The notes: generated by a model not told the origin, from the sequence alone. A DNA stretch of 64,000 nt from Hyphomicrobiales bacterium (GCA_900465675.1 UBJR01000024.1:1-64000), one strand, 5' to 3'; positions 24,301-33,862 are shown, numbered from the stretch's first letter. A program made the numbers and translations.

Positions 24301-25305
24301 ATGTCAGAGTCGCTCGTGAGCGCAAATGATGCCGGTGCACCGCTTGAGCTTTCGCTCGTGGTACCGGTTTTCAACGAAGAAGAAAGCGTCGGCCCGCTCG
24401 TCGAGCGCATCGTCGAAGCCATGGCCGGTTATGCGAGCCCGTGGGAACTGATCCTCGTTGACGACGGCAGCACGGATGCGACGCTGGTCAATGCGCGCCA
24501 CTACGTCGGCCGCAACGGACTTGCTCTGCGCATCGTCGCACTGCAGCGCAATTTCGGCCAGACGGCTGCCATGCAGGCCGGCATCGACGCCGCGCAGGGC
24601 CGCCTGATCGCCACGATGGACGGCGACCTGCAGAACGATCCGAAGGATATCCCTTCGATGGTCTCCGAGCTCGAACGCCGCGAACTCGACCTTTTGGTCG
24701 GCTGGCGCAAGAACCGCCAGGATGGCCTTTTGCTGCGCAAGATCCCCTCCTGGTGTGCCAATTACCTCATCGGCCGCATCACCGGCGTCAAGCTTCACGA
24801 TTACGGCTGCAGCCTGAAGATCTATCGCGCCTCGATCATCAAGCAGGTCAAGCTAATGGGCGAGATGCACCGTTTCATTCCGGCCTGGGTTGCCGGCGTC
24901 GTACCGAGCTCGCGCATCGGCGAAATGCCGGTCACCCATCACGCGCGTCAGCATGGCGTATCGAAATACGGCATTTCCCGCACGTTCCGGGTGATCCTCG
25001 ACCTGCTCTCGGTGATGTTCTTCATGCGCTACAAGGCGCGGCCCGGCCACTTCTTCGGTTCGCTCGGCCTCGGCTTCGGCGCGATCGCAGCCCTGATCCT
25101 GTTTTATCTGTTCGTCGACAAATTCATCATGGGCCACGACATCGGCACCCGTCCGATGCTGATGGTCGGCGTCGTCTTCCTGCTGTCCTCGGTGCAGCTG
25201 ATCACCACCGGCATCCTCGCCGAAATGATCGCCCGCACCTATTACCGCGACGACGCCTCGCCGAACTATATCGTCCGGCAGATCTTCGATGGAAACGAAG
25301 CTTGA
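24301..25305 (+). CDS. Family 2 polyprenyl-phosphate glycosyltransferase (DPM1/ArnC-like)
   Basis: A 334-residue enzyme. The N-terminal GT-A domain has VVPVFNEEESV, LVDDGSTDAT and the DxD-containing MDGDLQNDP, and a later region RHARQHGVSKYG. Two C-terminal membrane helices (FGAIAALILFYLFVD and MLMVGVVFLLSSVQLI) anchor it. Such enzymes load a sugar onto undecaprenyl or dodecaprenyl phosphate. The next gene, overlapping by 17 bases, is a GT39-like acceptor-side transferase. In Rhizobium leguminosarum RgtE makes dodecaprenyl-phosphate galacturonate; this could be such an enzyme, but the sugar cannot be read from sequence. Confidence 0.88.
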   Translation: MSESLVSANDAGAPLELSLVVPVFNEEESVGPLVERIVEAMAGYASPWELILVDDGSTDATLVNARHYVGRNGLALRIVALQRNFGQTAAMQAGIDAAQGRLIATMDGDLQNDPKDIPSMVSELERRELDLLVGWRKNRQDGLLLRKIPSWCANYLIGRITGVKLHDYGCSLKIYRASIIKQVKLMGEMHRFIPAWVAGVVPSSRIGEMPVTHHARQHGVSKYGISRTFRVILDLLSVMFFMRYKARPGHFFGSLGLGFGAIAALILFYLFVDKFIMGHDIGTRPMLMVGVVFLLSSVQLITTGILAEMIARTYYRDDASPNYIVRQIFDGNEA

Positions 25306-26821
25306 TCCATCAATGACCGCTTCAGGTCAGGCGAGGACAACAACGGTTCCCGCCTGGCTGTTTGCCCTGCTCGCTGCCTACTTCGCTGTTCACGTCGTCG
25401 TTCGCCTGATGTTGCCAGCTACGCTCGGCATCGACGAGGCCCAGCAGGTCTTCCGCCTGCAGTGGCTTGCAGCCGGCTATGGCGAACAGCCACCCTTCTA
25501 CAATTGGCTCCAATACGCGGTTTTCTCCGTCGCCGGTGTCTCCGTGGCAACGCTGGCGATCGTCAAGAATGCAATGCTGTTCGGTGCCTATGTGTTCTTC
25601 GCGCTGACGGCGCGGATGTTGCTGCATGACCGGATGCTTGTCGTGGCCGCGACTCTGGGTCTGCTGACGATCCCGCAGGTCGCCTTCGAGATGCAACGCG
25701 ATCTTACACACTCGGTCGCCCTGTTCTTCGCAAGCAGCATGTTCATCTACGGGTATGTCCTGACGCTGAAGCGCCCGAGCCTTGCCTCCTATGCGCTGAC
25801 CGGCCTCGCAATCGGCATCGGAATGCTGTCCAAGTACAATTTCCCGCTCCTGCCGGCTGCCGCTTTTCTGGCAGCGCTGACCGGCGGCGGCATGCGGAAA
25901 CGCATCTTCGACCGGCGGTTGCTGGTGACTGCTGCAATCGCGATCGCTCTGCCGTTGCCGCATGCGCTATGGCTGAAGGATCACCTGACGGCGGCATCCG
26001 AGGGAACTCTGGGCAAGCTGACGGAGAATGATGCCGCAAACTATCCGTTGCAGCTGCTGGCCGGGATGGGCTCCTTCGCGGAAGCTATTGCCGGATTTGT
26101 ATTGGCCACCGCGCTGATCTTCGCAGTCACGTTCCGCAAAGCCCTGTTCAGCAGCCTTACTGCCTCGTCACGCGACATCGCGCTCGTCGAACGCATTCTC
26201 TTGTTTTCGGCAGTCGCCATTCTCGCTCTGATCGTCTTCGGCCACGCCACCAACATCAAGGGTCGCTGGCTCATTCCGATTCTCTTCGTTGCTCCGCTCT
26301 ATCTGTGCATGAAGATCGAGGCGGCCGGCGTTGATTCATGGCCGGGTGTGCCGCGGCTTATGGCCATCATCGTCTTCGTGATGGCCGCTCTGCCGATCGC
26401 CATGGCCGGGCGGATCGTGACTGCGGGTCTCACTCACAATTACGAACGCGGCAACGTCCCCTATCGCGGCCTTGCCGAGATCCTCAAGGCTCAGGGATCG
26501 CCAGGACTGATCGTCGTCACCAAGGACTGGACAGGCGGCAATCTCCGGCTTCAGTTTCCGGATGTCCCCGTGATCTCGCCGCTCTACCCGCCAGGCGGCA
26601 CGAAGATTGACGCCGCGGAAAACCAGCCAATGCTTCTCGTATGGAATATCGAAAGCAAGGATCAGCCGGTGATCCCGCTGAGCCTCAGGGAATGGCTCAC
26701 ATCGCAGAAGATCACGCCTGCCCCCCAGGCTGTCTCTGTCGACGTGCCATATCACTATGGGGCCGATGGCGACACCTATCGCTTCGGTTATGCCTGGGTG
26801 GACGGCTCGCGGAGCCGCTAG
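25289..26821 (+). CDS. GT39-like lipid-linked sugar transferase (ArnT/Rgt-like)
   Basis: A 510-residue integral membrane protein with about 11-12 helices and a periplasmic C-terminal domain. The first loop carries ATLGIDEAQQVFRLQWLAAGYGEQPPFYNWLQY, with the acidic residues and QPP motif typical of ArnT/PMT catalytic loops. It probably transfers a sugar from a polyprenyl phosphate made by the upstream enzyme to LPS or another envelope acceptor. It overlaps the upstream gene by 17 bases; ATG 25313 is an alternative start. Its stop interlocks with the convergent aminotransferase stop in CTAG. Confidence 0.85.
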   Translation: METKLDPSMTASGQARTTTVPAWLFALLAAYFAVHVVVRLMLPATLGIDEAQQVFRLQWLAAGYGEQPPFYNWLQYAVFSVAGVSVATLAIVKNAMLFGAYVFFALTARMLLHDRMLVVAATLGLLTIPQVAFEMQRDLTHSVALFFASSMFIYGYVLTLKRPSLASYALTGLAIGIGMLSKYNFPLLPAAAFLAALTGGGMRKRIFDRRLLVTAAIAIALPLPHALWLKDHLTAASEGTLGKLTENDAANYPLQLLAGMGSFAEAIAGFVLATALIFAVTFRKALFSSLTASSRDIALVERILLFSAVAILALIVFGHATNIKGRWLIPILFVAPLYLCMKIEAAGVDSWPGVPRLMAIIVFVMAALPIAMAGRIVTAGLTHNYERGNVPYRGLAEILKAQGSPGLIVVTKDWTGGNLRLQFPDVPVISPLYPPGGTKIDAAENQPMLLVWNIESKDQPVIPLSLREWLTSQKITPAPQAVSVDVPYHYGADGDTYRFGYAWVDGSRSR

Positions 26822-28185
26822 CTCCGCAACTCCTTCCACGCCGCATCAAGCGCGATCTTTGTGATCCTCGCCATCTCGTCCACCTCGGCGTGGCTGATCA
26901 CCAGTGGCGGAGAGGCGAGCATGCGGTCGCCGGTGGCGCGGAGGATCAGGCCGTTGGCGAGCGCGTGGTTGCGCACGAGCGAGCCTATGGCGTCGGGCTT
27001 TTCGAAGCGGGTGCGGGTCTTCTTGTCGGCGGTCAGCTGCAGCGCGGCCATGAGGCCGACGCTTGCGGCTTCGCCGACAAGGTCGTGGTCGGCGAGTGCG
27101 TTCCAGGCCCTGGCGAAATAGGGGCCGATGTCGTCGCGGACGCGCTCGACCAGCTTTTCCTCTTCGATGATCCGCAGGTTTTCGAGCGCGGCAGCGGCGC
27201 AGACCGGATGGCCGGAATAGGTGAAGCCGTGGTTGAAATCGCCGACGTCGTTGATCAGCACGTCTGCGACGCGATCCGAAACCAGCACACCGCCGATCGG
27301 CAGATAGCCTGACGACAGGCCCTTGGCGATCGGGCAGAGATCGGGCTCGACGCCATAATATTGATGACCGAACCACTCGCCGAGGCGGCCGAAGCCGCAG
27401 ATCACTTCATCGGTGACCAGCAGGATGTTGCGCGCCTTGCAGATGCGGGCGATCTCCGGCCAGTAGGTTTCCGGTGGCACGATGACGCCGGCAGCACCCT
27501 GGATCGGTTCGGCGACGAAGGCTGCGACATTCTCCTCGCCGAGTTCGTCGATCTTCGCTTCCAGCTCGCGCGCCACCTTGAGGCCGAATTCGGCCGGCGT
27601 AAGATCACCACCCTCGCCGTACCAGTAGGGCTGGCCGATATGGACGATGCCTGGGATCGGCAGGTCGCCCTGCTCGTGCATGTATTTCATGCCGCCGAGG
27701 CTGGCGCCGGCAACGGTCGAGCCGTGGTAGCCGTTCTTGCGGGCGATGACGATCTTCTTGGATGGCTGGCCGATGGCGCTCCAGTAGACGCGGGCCATGC
27801 GGAACCAGGTGTCGTTGGCCTCGGAGCCGGAGCCGGTGAAGAAGACATGGTTGAAGCGCGGCCCGGCATGGGCGGTGACCTTCTCGGCGAGCAGCGTCGT
27901 CGGTGTGCTCGTGGTGCCGAAGAAGGTGTTGTAATAGGGCAGCTCGTTCATCTGCCTAGCGGCGGCGTCGGTGATTTCCTTGCGGCCATAGCCGACATTG
28001 ACGCACCAGAGACCGGCAAATCCGTCCAGATATTTCTTGCCGCTGCTATCCCAGATATGGACGCCTTCGCCGCGCTCGATGATGCGCGTGCCCTGAGCAT
28101 TCAGCTTTTTCATATCCGAGAAGGGATGCAGATGATGGGCGGCGTCGAGGGCGGCGAGATTTGAGCGCTGGTAAGTATCGGACAT
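26818..28185 (-). CDS. Class III aminotransferase, SpuC-like putrescine-pyruvate type
   Basis: A 455-residue omega-aminotransferase. GSGSEAN (118-124) binds the PLP phosphate, VTDEVICGFGR contributes D259 to the pyridine nitrogen, and K288 in PIAKGLSSGYLPIGG is the Schiff-base lysine. The opening HHLHPFSDMKKLNAQG is characteristic of SpuC-like polyamine/omega-amino acid:pyruvate transaminases. It is divergent from a PuuA-like gamma-glutamyl-amine ligase across 83 bases, which supports putrescine or related diamine use. Substrate not proven. Confidence 0.9.
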   Translation of the reverse strand: MSDTYQRSNLAALDAAHHLHPFSDMKKLNAQGTRIIERGEGVHIWDSSGKKYLDGFAGLWCVNVGYGRKEITDAAARQMNELPYYNTFFGTTSTPTTLLAEKVTAHAGPRFNHVFFTGSGSEANDTWFRMARVYWSAIGQPSKKIVIARKNGYHGSTVAGASLGGMKYMHEQGDLPIPGIVHIGQPYWYGEGGDLTPAEFGLKVARELEAKIDELGEENVAAFVAEPIQGAAGVIVPPETYWPEIARICKARNILLVTDEVICGFGRLGEWFGHQYYGVEPDLCPIAKGLSSGYLPIGGVLVSDRVADVLINDVGDFNHGFTYSGHPVCAAAALENLRIIEEEKLVERVRDDIGPYFARAWNALADHDLVGEAASVGLMAALQLTADKKTRTRFEKPDAIGSLVRNHALANGLILRATGDRMLASPPLVISHAEVDEMARITKIALDAAWKELRS

Positions 28186-28268
28186 GATTTGCGAAACACC
28201 TGCAGAGATTGAAAGGATCTTCCCAATGGGTTACGACCTTGGCCTGCTCAGAGGGGATTTTCAAGATC

Positions 28269-29621
28269 ATGACGGCTGACAAGATGCACGGCAAAGCTGC
28301 GGCTGACGAGCCCTGGGTCGAAATCATGCTTGTCGGCATGAACGGCGACCTGCGCGGCAAGCGAATTCCGCTCGAGGCGCAGAAGAAAATCTGGACCGGC
28401 GACGTGCGCCTCCCCTCCTCGACGCAATCGCTTGATATCTGGGGCGACGACAACGACGACATTACCGGCCTGTCGCTGTCGATCGGCGATCCCGACGGAA
28501 ACTGCATTCCCGACAAGCGCAGCCTGGCCCCGATGCCCTGGGCGCCGGAGGGTTCGATGCAGGTTCTGGCGACGATGCATGAATTCGACGGTACGCCGAG
28601 CTTCATGGATCCGCGCGCAATCCTGTCTTCGGTCCTGAAGCGTTACGACGAACGCGGCCTGACGCCCGTCGTGGCGACAGAGCTGGAATTCTACGTCGTC
28701 GAACAGGACTGGCTGGAGACCGGCTATCCCTCGCCGCCGAAGAAGCTCACCTATCGCGGCGAACCGAACGGGTTCCAGCTCTACGACATGAGTGCCACCG
28801 ATGCGCTCGACGATTACCTCAAGACCGTGCGTAGCTATGCGAGCGCGCAGAATCTGCCTGCCGACGCGACGACGGCGGAATTTGGCCCCGGGCAATTCGA
28901 GATCAACCTGCTGCACCGGCCGGATGCGCTGGCAGCGGCCGACGACTGCATCTACCTGAAGCGCATTGCCGAACAGGCGGCGAGACGCCATGGGTTGAAA
29001 TCGACCTGCATGGCCAAGCCCTATTCCGATCATGCCGGCTCAGGCCTGCACGTGCATGCCAGCATCATCGACAGGGACGGCCGCAACATCCTGGATGCCA
29101 AGAGCGGCGATCCGAAGCGTCTGAAGTCCGTCACGGCAGGCATGCTGAAGACGATGCGCGAGGCGCAGCTGGTCTTTGCGCCCTTTGCCAATTCCTACCG
29201 GCGTTTCCAGCCTGGCTCATTCGCGCCTGTCGATCTCACCTGGGGATACGGCCATCGCGGCACGGCGATCCGCATTCCGGATATGAACGGTCCGGCGGCG
29301 CGTGTCGAACACCGGGTCGCGGGGGCAGACGCCAATCCCTACCTGCTGCTCGCAGCCATTCTCGGCGGCATGCTGCTCGGCCTCGACGAGGAACTCGATC
29401 CCGGCGTAGAAACCACGCCGTCGCACGTGCCGGAGAATACCGAGCGCCTGACGCTCGACTTCCTGACCGCGGTCGAAGCCTTCCGGGCGTCGCCCTTCAT
29501 CAAGGACGTGTTTGGAGAGGGCTATCAGAAGCTCTATGGCGATACGAAATACAAGGAAGCGTTGATCTCGCTACGCACGGTATCGGATTTCGATTACCGG
29601 ACCTACCTGCCGCGCATCTAA
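28269..29621 (+). CDS. Glutamine synthetase-family gamma-glutamylputrescine ligase-like
   Basis: A 450-residue homologue of glutamine synthetase in the PuuA/SpuB branch. Motifs include EFGPGQFEINL (metal-binding Glu), ACMAKPYSDHAGSGLHVHASI-type ATP/metal region (here CMAKPYSDHAGSGLHVHAS), and RIPDMNGPAARVEHRVAGADANPYL. It probably ligates glutamate to a diamine using ATP. ATG 28269 is preferred to one 20 codons upstream because AGAGGGG precedes it and the upstream residues are not family-like. It ends interlocked with the convergent lipid kinase gene. Confidence 0.88.
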   Translation: MTADKMHGKAAADEPWVEIMLVGMNGDLRGKRIPLEAQKKIWTGDVRLPSSTQSLDIWGDDNDDITGLSLSIGDPDGNCIPDKRSLAPMPWAPEGSMQVLATMHEFDGTPSFMDPRAILSSVLKRYDERGLTPVVATELEFYVVEQDWLETGYPSPPKKLTYRGEPNGFQLYDMSATDALDDYLKTVRSYASAQNLPADATTAEFGPGQFEINLLHRPDALAAADDCIYLKRIAEQAARRHGLKSTCMAKPYSDHAGSGLHVHASIIDRDGRNILDAKSGDPKRLKSVTAGMLKTMREAQLVFAPFANSYRRFQPGSFAPVDLTWGYGHRGTAIRIPDMNGPAARVEHRVAGADANPYLLLAAILGGMLLGLDEELDPGVETTPSHVPENTERLTLDFLTAVEAFRASPFIKDVFGEGYQKLYGDTKYKEALISLRTVSDFDYRTYLPRI

Positions 29622-30562
29622 GCGGCAGGCTCGCGGCGTTCGGTCTCGTGCTTCTGCGCGGCCAGCCCCTGGCGGACGAGAACCTTTAGTTCGCCCGGAT
29701 GCAGCCTCAGCCGGATATCGCGCGCCAGCGGCAGCAGTTCGCCGTCCATGACACAATTGGCCTTCGCCCGCATCTTCGGGAAATGCAGATTCACTTCGGC
29801 CGGGTGCATGACCATGATGTCGGCATTGTCGCGAACCTTGCCGCGCAGCATGTCGAAGGCGAGCTTGGCGACGCCAAGCGGCTTCAGCGGCTTGGCGGTA
29901 TAGAAGCCCAGTTCGCCGCTGCGCAGATCGTCGGCATAAAGCAGCGCGTTCTCGCCGAAGGGATTGTTGGAGACCGACACCGCCGAGACACGGCGCCGTT
30001 CCCGGACGCCCAGCGCTTCGAACTCGACCTCGAATTCCGGCGGGTTCATCACTACGCCGAGGGCAGCACGGGTGCTGGCGCGCATCTTTCCAAGCCGGGA
30101 GCGGAAACTGTAGGAATTGCGGTAGCGCACCATACGGGCATGCAGCCCGGCTGAAAACTGGTGGATGAAGGGCCGGTCGTTGGCGCTGGCGATATCGACA
30201 TTGTCGACCTCGCCATAGGCCAGCACGTCCAGCGCCTGCCAGATATCGAGCGGCACTTTCAGCGATCGGGCGAAAAGGTTCATGGTGCCGGCGGGGACGA
30301 CACCTAGAGCGACGCCGTTCTTCCAGGCGATGGAGGCCGCCGCCGAGATCGTGCCGTCGCCGCCGCCGGCGACGATGCCATCGATATCATCGCGGCGTGC
30401 TGCCCGCTCCATGGCGGGAACGATTTCCTTGCCGGGAAAGACGATCGCCTCGAAATCGTGGCCGGCTTCACGGAACGTCGCCTCGGCCCTTTTCTCGTAG
30501 GCTTCCATATCTGTCGTCCGGAACGTCCCGCCATCCTTATTGAAAAACCCGACAAGCTTCAT
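29618..30562 (-). CDS. Diacylglycerol kinase-family lipid kinase
   Basis: A 314-residue soluble kinase. The DAGK catalytic motif GGGDGT is at residues 66-71, and VVPAGTMNLFAR near 90 is the second conserved loop of the DagK/YegS/sphingosine-kinase family. ATG 30562 is chosen over one eight codons upstream because the family starts at KLVGFFNKDGG. The lipid substrate cannot be told from sequence. It stands alone; the stop codon overlaps that of the glutamine synthetase-like gene. Confidence 0.88.
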   Translation of the reverse strand: MKLVGFFNKDGGTFRTTDMEAYEKRAEATFREAGHDFEAIVFPGKEIVPAMERAARRDDIDGIVAGGGDGTISAAASIAWKNGVALGVVPAGTMNLFARSLKVPLDIWQALDVLAYGEVDNVDIASANDRPFIHQFSAGLHARMVRYRNSYSFRSRLGKMRASTRAALGVVMNPPEFEVEFEALGVRERRRVSAVSVSNNPFGENALLYADDLRSGELGFYTAKPLKPLGVAKLAFDMLRGKVRDNADIMVMHPAEVNLHFPKMRAKANCVMDGELLPLARDIRLRLHPGELKVLVRQGLAAQKHETERREPAA

Positions 30563-30867
30563 GCAGCGTTCCGTTCCCCGTGACACATCCCACCGATGTC
30601 ACAGCTACAGATGGTCGCTAGCTCAATGATTTCAAGCGGCAAGGCTGCCGGGCTCACCACAGCCACACAGGAGATGAATGCTAATATAGCAATGGACGTA
30701 TGCACATAGCAGGACGCTGCACTGCAAAAAACGCACTCGACGCTCTAGAGCCAATCAGGGATAGAATGCAGAATGGAGGCACGTACCTCCCTTCCCGCCA
30801 TAGACAGGCCGACTTCCGCGCTGAACGCCCGGAATGAGAAGCCTTTGAGACATGCCCAGGAGCTCCC
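30563..30867. other. Gene-free divergent spacer before MFS exporter
   Basis: About 305 bases. The only structure I see is an inverted repeat GTGACA-N11-TGTCAC at 30580-30602, near the lipid-kinase start, which could be an operator. No repeats or RNA genes were recognised. Confidence 0.45.
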
Positions 30868-32085
30868 TTGAGCCAGATTGCCGTAAACGATTCTATTGAT
30901 GCACCCGTTGCAGAAGCGCCGTCGCCGATGGCGGTCGCGCTGGTGCAGCTGGCGCTGGCATGCGGCGGCTTCGGCATCGGCACCGGCGAATTCGCGATCA
31001 TGGGCCTGCTGCCGAATGTGGCGAGCACCTTCTCCGTTACCACGCCGCAGGCGGGTTACGTGATCAGCGCCTACGCACTCGGCGTCGTCATCGGTGCGCC
31101 GGTGATTGCGGTGCTTGCTGCCAAGATGGCGCGGCGCTCGCTGCTGCTTCTGCTGATGGGCATCTTTGCGATCGGCAATATTCTGAGCGCCATGGCTCCG
31201 ACCTTCGAGAGCTTCACGCTGATGCGCTTCATCACCGGCCTGCCGCATGGCGCCTATTTCGGTGTCGCGGCGATCGTCGCCGCCTCGATGGTGCCGGTGC
31301 ACAAGCGGGCCCGCGCCGTTGGCCGCGTCATGCTCGGCCTGACGATCGCTACGCTGCTCGGCACGCCGCTCGCCACCTTCTTCGGCCAGTCGCTGGACTG
31401 GCGCGTTGCCTTCACCACGGTCGGCGTCATCGGCGTCGTGACGGTAGCGTTGATCTGGTACCATGTGCCGCGTGACCAGGTGGCCGAAGGCGCCAGCTTC
31501 ATGCGCGAACTCGGCGCCTTCAAGCGGCCACAGGTACTCCTGACGCTCGCTATCGCCGCTGTCGGCTACGGCGGCATGTTCGCGATGTTCAGCTATATCG
31601 CCGATACGACGATGAAGGTTGCGATGCTGCCCGCCAGCATGGTCGCCGTGATGATGGTGCTGTTCGGCATCGGCATGAATGTCGGCAATGTGCTGGGTTC
31701 CTGGCTCGCCGACAAATCGCTGATGGGCACGATCGGCGGCTCGCTGATCTTCAACATCGTGGTGCTCAGCTGTTTCTCGCTGACGGCTGCCAATCCGGTC
31801 ATGCTCGCCGCCTGCGTGTTCCTGACAGGATGCGGCTTCGCGGCAGGCCCTGCCCTGCAGACGCGCCTGATGGACGTGGCAGCTGATGCGCAGACGCTGG
31901 CCGCAGCCTCCAACCATTCGGCATTCAACATCGCCAACGCGCTCGGCGCCTGGCTTGGCGGCCTCGTCATCGCCTGCGGCTACGGTTTTGCGGCGACAGG
32001 CTATGTCGGTGCCTTCCTGTCGTTCCTGGGGATCTTCGTCTTCGCCGCGTCGCTACGCCTGGAGCGCCGCAGCCGCAGCGCCTGA
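30868..32085 (+). CDS. MFS exporter, DHA1 (AraJ/YdhP-like)
   Basis: A 405-residue protein with 12 membrane helices. The opening LALACGGFGIGTGEFAIMGLLPNVA and the RxxGxxxG-like LMRFITGLPHGAYFGVAA segment after helix 4 are typical of arabinose-efflux-like DHA1 exporters. Probable drug or metabolite:H+ antiporter. TTG start with AGGAG eight bases upstream; no better ATG is in frame nearby. It is followed by a convergent HxlR regulator gene 3 bases past the stop. Confidence 0.9.
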   Translation: MSQIAVNDSIDAPVAEAPSPMAVALVQLALACGGFGIGTGEFAIMGLLPNVASTFSVTTPQAGYVISAYALGVVIGAPVIAVLAAKMARRSLLLLLMGIFAIGNILSAMAPTFESFTLMRFITGLPHGAYFGVAAIVAASMVPVHKRARAVGRVMLGLTIATLLGTPLATFFGQSLDWRVAFTTVGVIGVVTVALIWYHVPRDQVAEGASFMRELGAFKRPQVLLTLAIAAVGYGGMFAMFSYIADTTMKVAMLPASMVAVMMVLFGIGMNVGNVLGSWLADKSLMGTIGGSLIFNIVVLSCFSLTAANPVMLAACVFLTGCGFAAGPALQTRLMDVAADAQTLAAASNHSAFNIANALGAWLGGLVIACGYGFAATGYVGAFLSFLGIFVFAASLRLERRSRSA

Positions 32086-32088
32086 GGC

Positions 32089-32448
32089 TTAGCGCAATTC
32101 CATGCCATCGGGGCGGCAAAAAACATGTTCGTCGCCCCAGGCAGCCAAGGCCTTGATAACCGGCTTCAGCGTTTCGCCGAGCGGCGTCATCGCATATTCG
32201 ACCCGCGGCGGCACCACCGGATAGACCTTTCGCGAGATCAGCCCGCAATCTTCGAGTTCCCTCAACTGCTTCGTCAGCATGCGCTGGGTGACGGCGGGCA
32301 GCTTGCGGCGCAGTTCGTTGAAGCGCAGCGTTCCATCCATGAGATGGAACAGGATCACGCCCTTCCACTTGCCATCGAGAAAGCTCAGCGTCGCCTCCAC
32401 CGGACAGCCGGGGAAATTCTTCGTCAGCTTGGCACGGGGCAGCGACAT
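32089..32448 (-). CDS. HxlR-family transcriptional regulator
   Basis: A 119-residue winged-helix protein with the HxlR layout: CPVEATLSFLDGKWKGVILFHLMDGTLRFNELRR, then the recognition region VTQRMLTKQLRELEDCGLISR, then the wing VPPRVEYAMTPLGETL. A Cys near the N-terminus (C15) is often the redox-sensing residue in this family. It is divergent from a quinone-oxidoreductase-like gene; the spacer holds GTAC-TAC-GTAC (32467-32477), a plausible operator. Likely senses reactive quinones, aldehydes or oxidants. Confidence 0.92.
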   Translation of the reverse strand: MSLPRAKLTKNFPGCPVEATLSFLDGKWKGVILFHLMDGTLRFNELRRKLPAVTQRMLTKQLRELEDCGLISRKVYPVVPPRVEYAMTPLGETLKPVIKALAAWGDEHVFCRPDGMELR

Positions 32449-32551
32449 TTGACGGTATCCTTTTGGGTACTACGTACAGAATTTGTGCATTCTTGCGCAT
32501 CTTGAACATAAGACGCATTTAGCCTCTGTGCAACGAATACAGGAGTTTCCC

Positions 32552-33565
32552 ATGCGCGCCGTCGCCTACAAGACGCCCCAGCCCATTGCCGCCGAAACCT
32601 CGCTCGTCGATGTCGAGCTGCCGGTGCCCGAAGCGAAGGGTCATGATCTGCTGGTCGAGATCAAGGCGATCTCCGTCAATCCCGTCGACGTCAAGATCCG
32701 CGCCAACGTCGCTCCGCCCCCGGGCGAACTCAAGGTCATCGGCTGGGATGCGGCCGGCGTGGTCAAGGCCGTCGGCCCCGATGTGACGCTATTCCAGCTG
32801 GGCGACGAGGTCTTCTATGCCGGCTCGATCACCCGCCCCGGCTCCAATGCCGAATTCCACCTCGTCGATGAGCGCATCGTCGGCCGCAAGCCGAAGACAC
32901 TGGACTTTGCCGCCGCCGCCGCCCTGCCGCTGACCTCGATCACCGCCTATGAAGCGCTGTTTGACCGGTTGAAGGTGCAGGATCCGGTCCCGGGCGCGGC
33001 CCGCTCGCTGCTCGTCATCGGCGGCGCCGGTGGGGTCGGCTCGATCACCATCCAGATCCTGCGGGCACTGACCGATCTGACGGTTATCGCCACGGCTTCG
33101 CGGCTGGAGACGCAGGCCTGGGTCAAGGAACTCGGCGCCCATCACGTCATCGATCATTCCAAGCCGATCGCCGCGCAGGTCGCTGCGCTTGGTCTTGGCG
33201 CGCCGGGCTTCGTCTTCTCGACGACGAATACCGACCAGCATCTCGCCGACATCGCCGAGACAATCGCGCCGCAGGGCCGTTTTGCGCTTATCGACGATCC
33301 GAAAGTGCTCGACATCATGCCTTTCAAGCGCAAGGCGAATTCGGTACACTGGGAACTGATGTTCACCCGGCCGATCTTCGGCACGCCCGATATGATCGAG
33401 CAGCATCATCTCCTGAACAAGATTGCCGAACTCGTCGATGCCGGGAAAATCCGCACGACGCTGACCGAGACGGTGGGCACGATCAATGCGTCAAACCTGA
33501 AAAAGACGCATGCGATGATCGAGACGGCCAATACGAAAGGCAAGGTGGTCCTGGCCGGGTTCTGA
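32552..33565 (+). CDS. Zinc-type alcohol dehydrogenase family protein (quinone oxidoreductase-like)
   Basis: A 337-residue MDR-superfamily enzyme with a GroES-like N-domain (ISVNPVDVKIRANVAPP) and Rossmann motif IGGAGGVGSITIQ near 165. It lacks structural zinc Cys clusters and resembles the adh_fam_1/zinc-free quinone reductase group. Probably reduces quinones or alpha,beta-unsaturated carbonyls with NADPH. ATG 32552 follows AGGAG; an upstream extension of 23 codons is excluded. The divergent HxlR protein is the likely regulator. Confidence 0.9.
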   Translation: MRAVAYKTPQPIAAETSLVDVELPVPEAKGHDLLVEIKAISVNPVDVKIRANVAPPPGELKVIGWDAAGVVKAVGPDVTLFQLGDEVFYAGSITRPGSNAEFHLVDERIVGRKPKTLDFAAAAALPLTSITAYEALFDRLKVQDPVPGAARSLLVIGGAGGVGSITIQILRALTDLTVIATASRLETQAWVKELGAHHVIDHSKPIAAQVAALGLGAPGFVFSTTNTDQHLADIAETIAPQGRFALIDDPKVLDIMPFKRKANSVHWELMFTRPIFGTPDMIEQHHLLNKIAELVDAGKIRTTLTETVGTINASNLKKTHAMIETANTKGKVVLAGF

Positions 33566-33608
33566 GCCGGAACCGCGCCTCTCAATACCTCGTAAATCAT
33601 GCCTTGAG

Positions 33609-33636
33609 GAATGCCGCGCTAAATGGTGCGGCATTC
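33609..33636 (+). terminator. Hairpin after the quinone-oxidoreductase-like gene
   Basis: GAATGCCGC and GCGGCATTC form a 9-bp stem around a 10-base loop. There is no strong T-tract, so termination is likely but imperfect. The remaining bases to the mgtE start (to 33862) show no recognisable Mg2+ riboswitch. Confidence 0.5.
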
Positions 33637-33862
33637 TGCCATTAACCGCATATCCCAGTTGACTTTTTTAGCGTTCGGGACCACCTACATCGCACGCGTA
33701 CAGCAGCAATTGCCGGGCGCGGATATCAACGGAGCCATCATCACGATGCCAAGCGACAGTAGCAGTCGATTGCCTTTGCCGTACGCGGCCGTTTCGCGCT
33801 GACCTGGTAGCTCCGGGCTCGCCCGATCGGACGCTACGGCGGATCGACGGAAAGGCGAGCTA

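Noticed and set aside
33566..33862. Magnesium riboswitch upstream of mgtE
   Set aside because: No M-box-like conserved elements could be recognised; only a terminator-like hairpin of the preceding gene was seen.
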